DNA of 64,000 nt from Solirubrobacter soli DSM 22325 (lineage in GTDB: Bacteria; Actinomycetota; Thermoleophilia; Solirubrobacterales; Solirubrobacteraceae), in NCBI RefSeq assembly GCF_000423665.1, contig NZ_AUIK01000026.1, positions 124,001 to 188,000 on the forward strand, in the 5' to 3' direction. The notes under the pieces were generated by a model. That model was not told the origin of the DNA and searched no databases. It saw only the letters and a list, made by a program, of their open reading frames with translations. Below are positions 8,024 to 16,363 of the stretch, one piece after another (position 1 is the first letter of the stretch; every line of letters starts with the position of its first letter). A program made the translations under genes and the position numbers.

Positions 8024-9940
8024 TCAGACCTTGCTCAGCTTGTCCTTCATCCACCAGGCCTTGGCGGGGAAGTCCGTCAGCACGTGCAGGTGGGAGACCT
8101 GCCCACCGCCCTTGACGTACCACTCGAGCCACAGCTGGATCAGCTCTTCGGTGTCCGTGCCGTGGGCGATGCGCCGCTCCAGCGCCTTCGTCACCTGGTC
8201 GCTGGTGCGTCCTGTCAGCGCGATGTCGTGGGTCGGCTCTGAGCCTTGCAGCTCCGGCGAGTTGTAGGCCGGATGATCGCGCGGCGCGAACTCCTGGCCG
8301 TAGACGAGCGTGACGATGTACCCCTTGAGCAGATTCCCGAGGACCTCCGCGGCCTTGGGGTTCGTCTTGGCGTGGAACTTCTCGATCTGGTCGCGCGGCG
8401 GGATCGCCGTCGTGAACTGGTAGCGGAGCTCGTCGACCCAGAGCTTGTTGAAGGTCTCCGGAAGCGTGGTCGACGCCGGTGCCGTTCCCGTGTACAGGCC
8501 GCCGAGCGCGGACTTCTCGGTGCGCACGGCCGAGAACACCGGGATGTCCGCCGGCGTGCCGTTGAAGAGGATGTACTCGACCGGGTTGCCCTGCGCGCTC
8601 TTGATCTCCTGGCTGACGATCTTCGCGACCGCCTTCGTGAGCGGCGACTCGCCCTCGGCGTGCGCGAAGTCGTTGTCGTGCTTGGTGCCCTTCATCTCGA
8701 TCTCGACCCGCAACGGGAAGCCCGTCGCCTCGAAGTACAGCTGGCCGTACGGCCGGACCTGCGCCAGGAATTCGGTGAGCGTGATGAAGCGGCTCGTCGG
8801 ACTCTGCGTGCGCAGGATCTGCTTGATGCGGTCAGCGGTCACCTGGTGGACCTCGGTCGTCTCGGCGAGCGTGTTCTCCGCGGTCTGACGGATCTGGTTG
8901 AGCTGCTCCTTGATCCGTCCTTCGTGGGTGAGGATCGGGACGCGGTCCTGTGACAGGAAGACGTCGCACTCGACGCCGTCGAGCCGCGGGACCGGCGGCT
9001 TCGTGCTCGACTCCACGTGCGTCGTCTCGTCGAGCGCGGCCTTGAACGCGTCCGGGGAGTTCTCCGCGGGTCGGGTCGTCCGGCGCTGGTCGGCCTGGGC
9101 GATCAGCCCGCCCATCGTGCGGTTGGTGGGGCCGCTGCCGCGGTGCGCCACGACCGAGACGCCCGGCCGTGTGGCCATCAGGCGCCGGATCTCCCGCAGC
9201 TTGCCGAGGTTCTGACCGTGCACGTCTTTGAGCCCGTCGGCGCCCTTCGATGTCCCCGCCGCGGTGACGAGCGCGTGGCCCAACGGACCGAAGCTCGAAA
9301 CGGCGTCGTAGCCGACCCACATGCCGTGCACGTCGCCCGACAGCAGCACGCTGAACGCGTCGAGACACGCCTGGCACTCGATCAGCAGCTTCTGGTCGTC
9401 GCGCTTGTCGGCCGGCCGGGACGCGTATTCGACCACCGGGCCGAACTTGTCGAGCAGCTTCTTGGCGGCGGTCTGGGTCGCCGCGAGCCGCTGCAACTTC
9501 TCGTTCAGCTGGCCGACGATCCGGTTGAGCTTGCGCCGCCCTCTGCTCGTCGGCTCGTCACCCGCCGTCGGAGCGATCTGCGCGAGGCGCTGATCGATGT
9601 TCTTGACCAGTTCCTCCTTGGTGGTGAACGTGATGTCCGGACCCTCCGCGAGCTTCTTCAGCGCGTACGGAACCGCCTTCTCGGGCTCGACGGGACCCCC
9701 CAGGCGGCCGGCGATCAGCTTCTGCAAGTCGACGTCCTTGAGCGTCGTCGCGATCTCGGACGGCGGCACGACCCGTCTGGCCGTGGTCTGCTCGACGAAC
9801 TGGCGCTGGACCCAGCGCGTCGCGGCCTGGTTTCCGGCCGTTCCCTGGAGCGCCAGCAGCGGATGACGCACGGGCGCGGTATCCGGGACGGTCGACCGCG
9901 GCCGCCGGGGTTCCTCCACGACCCCGCGCTCGTACTCCAT
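8024..9940 (-). CDS. GDPD-like phosphodiesterase with an eCIS-cargo-type N-terminal leader
   Basis: A 638-residue protein with no signal peptide. Residues 28-46 read LLALQGTAGNQAATRWVQR, the short amphipathic leader (LQ-x3-GN-x-A pattern) that recurs on DUF4157 proteins and cargo of extracellular contractile injection systems. A helical, charged middle (about 60-235) follows. The C-terminal half resembles a glycerophosphodiester phosphodiesterase: AHRG with H266, AENS, ECDV with E324 and D326, and THEG with H339 fit the metal and catalytic positions of that barrel, with an insertion between HRG and AENS. A phospholipid-cleaving effector is inferred, not shown. TAGCGT at 9952-9947 is 6 bases before the ATG. 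No injection-system structural gene is in the window. Confidence 0.72.
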   Translation of the reverse strand: MEYERGVVEEPRRPRSTVPDTAPVRHPLLALQGTAGNQAATRWVQRQFVEQTTARRVVPPSEIATTLKDVDLQKLIAGRLGGPVEPEKAVPYALKKLAEGPDITFTTKEELVKNIDQRLAQIAPTAGDEPTSRGRRKLNRIVGQLNEKLQRLAATQTAAKKLLDKFGPVVEYASRPADKRDDQKLLIECQACLDAFSVLLSGDVHGMWVGYDAVSSFGPLGHALVTAAGTSKGADGLKDVHGQNLGKLREIRRLMATRPGVSVVAHRGSGPTNRTMGGLIAQADQRRTTRPAENSPDAFKAALDETTHVESSTKPPVPRLDGVECDVFLSQDRVPILTHEGRIKEQLNQIRQTAENTLAETTEVHQVTADRIKQILRTQSPTSRFITLTEFLAQVRPYGQLYFEATGFPLRVEIEMKGTKHDNDFAHAEGESPLTKAVAKIVSQEIKSAQGNPVEYILFNGTPADIPVFSAVRTEKSALGGLYTGTAPASTTLPETFNKLWVDELRYQFTTAIPPRDQIEKFHAKTNPKAAEVLGNLLKGYIVTLVYGQEFAPRDHPAYNSPELQGSEPTHDIALTGRTSDQVTKALERRIAHGTDTEELIQLWLEWYVKGGGQVSHLHVLTDFPAKAWWMKDKLSKV

Positions 9941-10043
9941 GGCGCGACGCTAGTCGCATCAGGAGCGTCTGTCACCGGACGAAGTCCGGTCTGTCGCGAC
10001 GCGGACATGTCCGACGTGACCGGGTGGTTCGCAGCGCGCGGGC

Positions 10044-10049
10044 TAGGAT
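10044..10049 (+). promoter_or_regulatory. -10 element of the sdhCAB operon
   Basis: TAGGAT lies 11 bases before the sdhC ATG, in the 120-base divergent region shared with the GDPD-like gene. Confidence 0.5.
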
Positions 10050-10060
10050 CGCTCCTCTAC

Positions 10061-10741
10061 ATGGGCGCCGCGCTCGGAACGCGGCCGTCGCTCTACTCCA
10101 CGGCGGTCGGCAAGAAGTACGTCATGGCCATCTCAGGGTTCATCCTGATGGGCTTCGTCCTGCTGCACATGGTCGGCAACTTGAAGTTCTACTTCGGGGA
10201 GTCGGCGCTGGACACATACAGCCACTGGCTGCGCGAGATCGGCGAGCCGGCGCTGCCGCGCGCGACGATGCTGTGGGCCGCGCGGATCCTGCTACTGGTG
10301 GCGGTGGCCGCGCACATCCACGCCGCCTACGCGCTGACGATGATCAACCGGCGCGCGCGGCCGGACGCATACCGCTCCAAGCGCGACTACGTGGTCGCCA
10401 GCTTCGCCAGCCGGACGATGCGCTGGACGGGGATCATCGTCGCGCTGTTCATCGTCTTCCACCTGCTCGACCTCACCTGGGGGCCGGCGAACCCGGACTT
10501 CGTCGAGGGCGACCCGTACCACAACCTGATCGCGAGCTTCGAGCGCACACCGGTCGCGCTGATCTACATCGTGGCCAACCTCGCGCTCGGCCTGCACCTG
10601 TTCCACGGCGTCTGGAGCATGTTCCAGAGCCTCGGCCTGCGGATTCCGCGCCAGCGGACGATCGCGACCGTGTTCGCCGTCGTGATCGTCGTCGGCAACG
10701 TCTCGTTCCCGCTGTCGGTGATGCTCGGAGTGGTGAATTGA
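10061..10741 (+). CDS. sdhC: Succinate dehydrogenase cytochrome b558 subunit
   Basis: This 226-residue membrane anchor carries the haem and quinone site of a B-type (menaquinone) succinate dehydrogenase or fumarate reductase. Five hydrophobic helices are visible, with candidate haem-ligand histidines in LLHMVGN, AHIHAAY, FHLLD and LHLFHG. The conserved N-terminus RPSLYSTAVGKK follows closely after the chosen ATG; an ATG at 10007 would add 18 unconserved residues. The ORF stays open far upstream, but that part is only the antisense of the GDPD-like gene. sdhA is translationally coupled. Confidence 0.92.
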   Translation: MGAALGTRPSLYSTAVGKKYVMAISGFILMGFVLLHMVGNLKFYFGESALDTYSHWLREIGEPALPRATMLWAARILLLVAVAAHIHAAYALTMINRRARPDAYRSKRDYVVASFASRTMRWTGIIVALFIVFHLLDLTWGPANPDFVEGDPYHNLIASFERTPVALIYIVANLALGLHLFHGVWSMFQSLGLRIPRQRTIATVFAVVIVVGNVSFPLSVMLGVVN

Positions 10742-12651
10742 TCGAGCTCGAGTCGATGATCCCGCCGGGCTCGATCCAGCGGGCCTGGGACAACCATCGC
10801 TTCACCGTCCGGCTGGTCAACGCGTCCAACAAGCGGCGCTTCAAGGTCATCGTCGTGGGAACGGGCCTCGCCGGTGCCTCCGCCGCCGCCACGCTCGCCG
10901 AGCTCGGCTACGAGGTCCAGGTCTTCACGTTCCACGACTCGCCGCGGCGGGCGCACTCGATCGCCGCCCAGGGCGGCATCAACGCCGCCAAGGACTACCG
11001 CAACGACGGCGACTCGATCTTCCGGCTCTTCTACGACACGATCAAGGGCGGCGACTTCCGCAGCCGCGAGGCCAACGTGTACCGGCTGGCGCAGGTCTCG
11101 AACGAGATCATCGACCAGGCGACCGCGCAAGGCGTCCCGTTCGCGCGCGAGTACGGCGGGCTGCTCGACAACCGCTCCTTCGGCGGCGCGCAGGTCTCGC
11201 GCACGTTCTACGCGCGTGGGCAGACCGGGCAGCAGCTGCTGCTCGGCGCGTACCAGGCGATGATGCGCCAGGTCGCCGCCGGCAAGGTGCAGCTGCACAC
11301 GCGCACGGAGATGCTCGACGTCGTGGTCTCGGACGGCGTCGCCCGCGGGATCGTCACGCGCAACCTCCTGACCGGCGAGGTGCAGAGTCATTCCGCCCAC
11401 GCGGTCGTGCTCGCCACCGGCGGCTACTCCAACGCGTTCTTCCTGAGCACCAACGCCAAGGCGTCCAACGCCACCGCGATCTGGCGCGCCCACAAGCGCG
11501 GCGCCGCGTTCGCGAACCCCTGCTTCACGCAGATCCACCCGACCTGCATCCCGCAGTCCGACGACACGCAGTCCAAGCTGACGCTGATGAGCGAGTCGCT
11601 GCGCAACGACGGCCGCATCTGGGTCCCGATCAAGGTCGGCGACGACCGCGCGCCGAACAAGATCCCCGAGGCCGAGCGCGACTACTTCCTCGAGCGCCGC
11701 TACCCGGCGTTCGGCAACCTCGTCCCGCGTGATGTGGCATCGCGCGCCGCGAAGGCGATGATCGACGAGGACCGCGGCGTCGGCGCCCGCCGCAACGGCG
11801 TCTACCTCGACTTCGCCGACGCCATCAACCGGCTCGGGATGGACGTCATCCGCGCCAGGTACGGGAACCTCTTCCAGATGTATGAGCGGATCACCGGCGA
11901 GGACCCGTACCAGGTTCCGATGCGCATCTACCCCGCTCCGCACTACACGATGGGCGGCCTGTGGGTCGACTACGACCTGATGACCACGGTGCCCGGGCTG
12001 TACGCGATCGGCGAGGCGAACTTCTCCGACCACGGCGCGAACCGGCTCGGCGCCTCCGCCCTGATGCAGGGGCTCGCGGACGGCTACTTCATCCTGCCGG
12101 TGACGATCGGCGACTTCCTGGCGCCGCTGCTGGGAACCGCGCCGCTGGACACCTCGCATGAGGCGTTCGCGGAGGCCGAGGCCACGGTGCGCGACCGGGT
12201 CTCGCACTACCTGCGCGCCGAGGGCGAGCATTCCGTCGACTGGTTCCACCGCGAGCTCGGCAAGATCCTCTGGGAGGCGTGTGGCATGGCCCGCAACGGG
12301 CCGGGCCTCGAGCACGCGATGGCCGAGATCGCCAAGCTGCACGATCGCTTCAAGGTGGGCGTGAAGGTCCTCGGCGACGAGGAGTCCTTGAACCAGTCGC
12401 TGGAGAAGGCGGGCCGCGTCGACGACTTCTTCGAGGTCGCCCAGCTGATGTGCCGCGACGCGCTGCACCGCGAGGAGTCCTGCGGCGGGCACTTCCGCGA
12501 GGAGCACCAGACGCCCGATGGCGAGGCGCTGCGCGACGACGACCGCTTCGCCTACGTGGCGGCGTGGGAGTACACGGGGGGCGAGCCGATCCTGCACAAG
12601 GAGAACCTGACCTTCCAGCACGTGCGGCCGTCGCAGAGGAGCTACGCATGA
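10738..12651 (+). CDS. sdhA: Succinate dehydrogenase/fumarate reductase flavoprotein subunit
   Basis: This 637-residue subunit oxidises succinate at a covalently bound FAD. The dinucleotide-binding motif GTGLAGASAA begins at residue 41. The FAD-linking histidine is H73 in RRAHSIAAQGG, and substrate-binding residues appear in HPTCIP and in the late HYTMGG motif. I chose TTG at 10738 because GGAG at 10727-10730 lies 7 bases upstream, TTGA overlaps the sdhC stop, and the added N-terminal residues resemble the family's opening. ATG at 10756 is the alternative. Confidence 0.93.
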   Translation: MIELESMIPPGSIQRAWDNHRFTVRLVNASNKRRFKVIVVGTGLAGASAAATLAELGYEVQVFTFHDSPRRAHSIAAQGGINAAKDYRNDGDSIFRLFYDTIKGGDFRSREANVYRLAQVSNEIIDQATAQGVPFAREYGGLLDNRSFGGAQVSRTFYARGQTGQQLLLGAYQAMMRQVAAGKVQLHTRTEMLDVVVSDGVARGIVTRNLLTGEVQSHSAHAVVLATGGYSNAFFLSTNAKASNATAIWRAHKRGAAFANPCFTQIHPTCIPQSDDTQSKLTLMSESLRNDGRIWVPIKVGDDRAPNKIPEAERDYFLERRYPAFGNLVPRDVASRAAKAMIDEDRGVGARRNGVYLDFADAINRLGMDVIRARYGNLFQMYERITGEDPYQVPMRIYPAPHYTMGGLWVDYDLMTTVPGLYAIGEANFSDHGANRLGASALMQGLADGYFILPVTIGDFLAPLLGTAPLDTSHEAFAEAEATVRDRVSHYLRAEGEHSVDWFHRELGKILWEACGMARNGPGLEHAMAEIAKLHDRFKVGVKVLGDEESLNQSLEKAGRVDDFFEVAQLMCRDALHREESCGGHFREEHQTPDGEALRDDDRFAYVAAWEYTGGEPILHKENLTFQHVRPSQRSYA

Positions 12652-13385
12652 AGCTGACGCTGCGCGTGTGGCGCCAGGCCGGCCCGGACGTCGAGGGCGA
12701 CTTCGAGACCTACGAGGTCGACGATGTCACCCACGAGATGTCGTTCCTGGAGCTGCTGGACTCGCTCAACGAGAAGCTCGTCGGCGAGGGGCGCGAGCCG
12801 GTCGCGTTCGACAGCGACTGCCGCGAAGGGATCTGCGGCTCGTGCGGGCTGATGATCGACGGCCAGGCCCACGGCCCGCAGCGCGGCACCGCCACATGCC
12901 AGCTGCACATGCGCCGCTTCAACGACGGTGACGTCGTGACCGTCGAGCCGTGGCGCGCGGCGGGCTTCCCGCTCGTCAAGGACCTCGTCGTCGACCGCGG
13001 AGCGTTCGACCGCATCATCGAGTCGGGCGGCTTCATCACCGCGCCTACGGGGTCCGCCCCGGACGCGAACCTGATCGCGGTCCCGAAGGCCGATGCCGAC
13101 CGCGCGATGGACGCCGCCGCCTGCATCGGCTGCGGCGCCTGCGTCGCCGCGTGCCCCAACGGCGCGGGCCAGCTCTTCACGGCCGCCAAGCTCGCCCACC
13201 TGAACCTGCTCCCGCAGGGCCAGCCCGAGCGCGGCAAGCGCACGCTCGCGATGGTCGGGACGATGGAGGAGTACTTCGGCTCCTGCACCAACCACCAGGA
13301 GTGCTCGGCCGCCTGCCCGAAGGAGATCAGCATAGATTTCATCGCGATGCTCAATCGCGACTTCCGCAAGGCGCGGCTCTCGTGA
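12648..13385 (+). CDS. sdhB: Succinate dehydrogenase iron-sulfur subunit
   Basis: This 245-residue electron-transfer subunit passes electrons from FAD to quinone. The [2Fe-2S] ligands begin at C58 (CREGICGSCG). The C-terminal ferredoxin part has CIGCGACVAACPNG from C159 and the later CTNHQECSAACP cluster. The gene order C-A-B and absence of sdhD fit the B-type enzyme. ATG overlaps the sdhA stop (ATGA), so the three subunits are probably made from one message. Confidence 0.95.
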   Translation: MKLTLRVWRQAGPDVEGDFETYEVDDVTHEMSFLELLDSLNEKLVGEGREPVAFDSDCREGICGSCGLMIDGQAHGPQRGTATCQLHMRRFNDGDVVTVEPWRAAGFPLVKDLVVDRGAFDRIIESGGFITAPTGSAPDANLIAVPKADADRAMDAAACIGCGACVAACPNGAGQLFTAAKLAHLNLLPQGQPERGKRTLAMVGTMEEYFGSCTNHQECSAACPKEISIDFIAMLNRDFRKARLS

Positions 13386-13717
13386 ACGCCGCCCAGATCG
13401 ACCGCCTGATCGCCTCCGTTCCCAAGGGGATCGAGGAACGCCACCGCAAGCGCGTCATGGGGTACGCATGGACGGCCCGCCGCGTCGACGCCCGCATCAC
13501 CACGCTCCGCGGCGACCTCGAACGCGCGCTGCGAGCCGTCGACGACGCCGCGGCGCGCGGCCAGGGCGACATCGCCGCCGATCGCGCGCTGCAGCTGGCG
13601 CAGGAGCTCGAGTCGCTGGAGCGCGTGCAGCCGCGCGTGGACTCCTGGCTGCGGGTGGCCGTCGGCGCCGTCGCCGACGACCCGGGCCTCGAGCCCTTCG
13701 GCGAAGGCCCGGCATAA
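13382..13717 (+). CDS. Small helical protein co-transcribed with sdhCAB
   Basis: A 111-residue protein of unknown function. It starts with GTG overlapping the sdhB stop by GTGA, so it is translationally coupled to the succinate dehydrogenase genes. The sequence is largely helical and charged, with heptad-like stretches (TLRGDLERALRAVDDA, ALQLAQELESLERV). It has no signal peptide, membrane helix or cysteines. An assembly or regulatory role for the dehydrogenase is only suggested by position. The shared terminator follows at once. Confidence 0.65.
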   Translation: MNAAQIDRLIASVPKGIEERHRKRVMGYAWTARRVDARITTLRGDLERALRAVDDAAARGQGDIAADRALQLAQELESLERVQPRVDSWLRVAVGAVADDPGLEPFGEGPA

Positions 13718-13743
13718 CTTAAAGGGGCCTGACCCCTTTAAGT
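13717..13743. terminator. Bidirectional intrinsic terminator
   Basis: An 11-bp perfect stem (ACTTAAAGGGG/CCCCTTTAAGT) with loop CCTGA ends the sdh operon and the convergent FAD oxidase gene. It overlaps the last base of the upstream TAA and contains the TAA of the opposite gene (13740-13738). Confidence 0.8.
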
Positions 13744-15081
13744 GCGCGGCGGGATGTGGTGGCTGCCGACGAAGAGGTCGGTGGCGTCGTAGCGGGCCTT
13801 GACCTCGCGAAGCATGTCCCACGTGGCGGGCTCGAAGAAGCGGCTCGCGTCCGCCGGCACCTCGACGAAGTTCGGGTAGTGGCCGGCGCGGTGCGGGAGG
13901 ACGGTGGCGTCGATGTCAGCGAGCGCGAGGCGGACGGCCGCGTCGGACTCGGCGTTGACGACGACGCCCAGCGCCATCATGCAGATCTCGCCCGGGAGCG
14001 TCGCCCGCGCGCCTGCCTCGGGCGTCTCGCGCGCCAGCGCGCCGCCCATGTGGCGCAGCTGCAGGATCGTGACGCCGGACTCGGGACCGGAGGAGGCGAC
14101 CAGCGTCTCGATCGTCTCGGGCGAGAGCCCGTCCAGGAGCTGGTGGGTGAGGTGGAACGGCACCGGGTCGAGCGGGTCCATCGCGAGATCTGAGAGCGCG
14201 ACCGGCGGGACCATCGCGAACGTGTCACGCACGGGGCGCAGGTCGCGCAGCGGCCACAGGAGGTCGCGACCGTCGGCCTGATTGCCGAGGAACGCGCCCA
14301 TCACGACCGCGAACGAGCGGCCGCGGGCGAAGGCCGGGACGTCCGGGATCGGCGGGAAGTGCATGATCGACGCCCAGGTCATCATCTCGTCCGGCAGCGA
14401 GGGCAGCAGCTCCACCCACGTCTTCAGCACGGCGGACGCGTGCGACATCGGGAAGAACATCGCGCCGGCGTAGAGCTCGTCGACCTCGAAGACCTCGAAC
14501 TCGATCGCGGTCACCACGCCGAAGTTCCCGCCGCCGCCGCGCAGCGCCCAGAACAGGTCGGGGTGGTGCTCGGCGTCGGTGCGGACGAGCCGACCGTCGG
14601 CCGTGACCAGCTCGAACGCGGTCACCGCGTTGGCCTGCATGCCGTACTTGCGCGACAGCCAGCCGATCCCGCCGCCGAGCGAATAGCCGGCGACGCCCAC
14701 GTCGGGCGAGGAGCCGTGCAGCCCCGCCAGGCCGTACGCCGACAGGCGCGGGACAACGCGCTCCCACTTGGCGCCGGCGCCCACCCGCACCAGCTTGGCG
14801 CCCGGGTCGACGTGCACCTCCTGCAGCCGGCTGACGTTGAGCAGCAGCGTCTGCTCGAGGCCGCCCAGCGGGCCCTGGTTGTGTGCGGTCGCCTGGGGCG
14901 CGATGCGCAGGCCCGCCTCGCGGGCGTAGTCGACCGCCGCGACGACCTCGTCGGCGTCGGCGGGGAAGGCGATGGCAGCGGGGTGCTGGTCGAGCAGGAG
15001 GTTGAAGGCCGAGCGGGCGTCGTCGTAGGTCGGGTCGCCAGGGAGAACGAGGGAGTCGATGGCTTCAGGCGCGGTGAGCAT
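13738..15081 (-). CDS. FAD-linked oxidase (PCMH-type, berberine-bridge-like)
   Basis: A 447-residue flavoprotein. The N-terminal PCMH-type FAD domain covers about residues 35-205, with the possible FAD-linking H67 in QATAHNQGP and the GYSLGGGIGWLSRKYG and ALRGGGGNFGVVT motifs. The C-terminus YDATDLFVGSHHIPP corresponds to the BBE-type tail. Such enzymes oxidise alcohols, sugars or secondary metabolites with oxygen; the substrate is not predictable. The longer open frame upstream of 15081 is antisense to the LuxR gene, so ATG at 15081 is chosen. It is divergent from that regulator, which may control it. Confidence 0.88.
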   Translation of the reverse strand: MLTAPEAIDSLVLPGDPTYDDARSAFNLLLDQHPAAIAFPADADEVVAAVDYAREAGLRIAPQATAHNQGPLGGLEQTLLLNVSRLQEVHVDPGAKLVRVGAGAKWERVVPRLSAYGLAGLHGSSPDVGVAGYSLGGGIGWLSRKYGMQANAVTAFELVTADGRLVRTDAEHHPDLFWALRGGGGNFGVVTAIEFEVFEVDELYAGAMFFPMSHASAVLKTWVELLPSLPDEMMTWASIMHFPPIPDVPAFARGRSFAVVMGAFLGNQADGRDLLWPLRDLRPVRDTFAMVPPVALSDLAMDPLDPVPFHLTHQLLDGLSPETIETLVASSGPESGVTILQLRHMGGALARETPEAGARATLPGEICMMALGVVVNAESDAAVRLALADIDATVLPHRAGHYPNFVEVPADASRFFEPATWDMLREVKARYDATDLFVGSHHIPPRT

Positions 15082-15228
15082 GTCGCCGATGGTCGGGATT
15101 CCGGGCCCCGGCGTCGATCCCGCGATCAGGGGTGAGTCGCGCCCCGGCCACCCCCGCGTTTCAGGGGGGTTCGGCGATCCACCCCGAGCGGTGAAGCTAG
15201 CCGCATCGCCCGGTGCGCATGGCGTCCG

Positions 15229-15234
15229 TAGGGT
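15229..15234 (+). promoter_or_regulatory. -10 element of the LuxR-type regulator
   Basis: TAGGGT ends 6 bases before the ATG at 15241, the spacing expected for a leaderless transcript. Confidence 0.55.
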
Positions 15235-15240
15235 CGCCGC

Positions 15241-16335
15241 ATGCCAGCGAACGGCCTCTCCCGAGCAGTGCGAAGGATCGAGGCGCTCGCCGCCGAGCGT
15301 CTCCCTGCCCAGAGCCTGATCGAGGGCGTGGCGGACGAATTGTGCGCGGCGATGCCGATCGACGCGCTGATCGTCGCGGCGACCGACCCCGACACGCTGC
15401 TCGGCATCGGCGCCGGCGTCGTCCGCAACATGCCGCAGAGCATGTGCAAGCCGTTCTGGGAGTACGAGTTCGAGGTCCCCGACTTCAACAAGTTCAGTGA
15501 CATCGCCCGCGCGCCGCGGCCGGTCGCCGACCTGCACGCCGCGACGGGCGGCCGCCCGCAGCGCAGCGCCCGCTGGCGCGAGCTGCGCACGCACATGGAC
15601 GCCGACGCGGAGCTGCGCGCGACGTTCAACGCCGGCGGCCGCGGCTGGGGCCTCGTGCAGATCAATCGCGCCGACACGAGCACGGGATTCACCGAGGACG
15701 AGATCGCGTTCGTCGAGACGATCGCCCCGATCCTCGGGCGAGCGCTGCGACTGGCGCTGATCTCCTACCCCGCGCACGGCACCGCCGTCCGCGGCCCCGG
15801 GATGGCGATCCTCGACGCCTCCAACCACCTCGCCTCCGCCACCCCGGAAGCGCTCGCCTGGCTCGACGACCTCGAGTCGATCTACCGCCTCCGCGGACAG
15901 GGACTCGACGGCGACCTGCCGAGCGAGATCACCGTCGCCGCCGCCGAGGCCCGCGCTCGCGGCGGAGCCTCACGCACCCGCGTGCGCACCCGCGCCGGCC
16001 TCTGGCTGCTCATCCACGCCTCCTGCCTGCAGGGCGCCGCCGAAGGCGAGGTCGCCGTGGTCATCGAGCCGGCCAAGGCGAGCGAGGTCGCCCCGCTGAT
16101 CGTCGACGCCTACGAGCTCACGCCGCGCGAGGTGGACGTCACCCGCGCGCTCTCCCGCGGGCTGTCGACGAACGAGATCGCCCACGAGCTGCACCTCTCC
16201 CGCTACACGATCCAGGACCACCTCAAGGCCGTCTACGAGAAGACGGGCGTCTCGAGCCGCGCCGAGCTGGTGGCGAAGATGTTCGCCGACCACCACCACG
16301 AGGTCCTGCGCGGCGCGATCCACGCCGCGGCGTAG
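15241..16335 (+). CDS. LuxR-family transcription regulator with N-terminal GAF-like domain
   Basis: A 364-residue regulator. A GAF-like sensor region occupies about residues 20-180, and the C-terminal LuxR helix-turn-helix about 290-350 (LTPREVDVTRALSRGLSTNE, then HLSRYTIQDHLKAVYEKTGV). The architecture suggests small-molecule sensing. Its 159-base divergent spacing from the FAD oxidase makes that gene the simplest target, which is inferred from position only. The ATG sits directly behind TAGGGT, so translation is probably leaderless. Confidence 0.88.
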   Translation: MPANGLSRAVRRIEALAAERLPAQSLIEGVADELCAAMPIDALIVAATDPDTLLGIGAGVVRNMPQSMCKPFWEYEFEVPDFNKFSDIARAPRPVADLHAATGGRPQRSARWRELRTHMDADAELRATFNAGGRGWGLVQINRADTSTGFTEDEIAFVETIAPILGRALRLALISYPAHGTAVRGPGMAILDASNHLASATPEALAWLDDLESIYRLRGQGLDGDLPSEITVAAAEARARGGASRTRVRTRAGLWLLIHASCLQGAAEGEVAVVIEPAKASEVAPLIVDAYELTPREVDVTRALSRGLSTNEIAHELHLSRYTIQDHLKAVYEKTGVSSRAELVAKMFADHHHEVLRGAIHAAA

Positions 16336-16363
16336 CTTCATCGGGACCTGCGACAGTCGGGGG

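Noticed and set aside
9017..10060. Long upstream extension of the sdhC frame
   Set aside because: It is antisense to the GDPD-like gene and reads as Arg/Leu-rich noise; the conserved sdhC N-terminus begins right after 10061.
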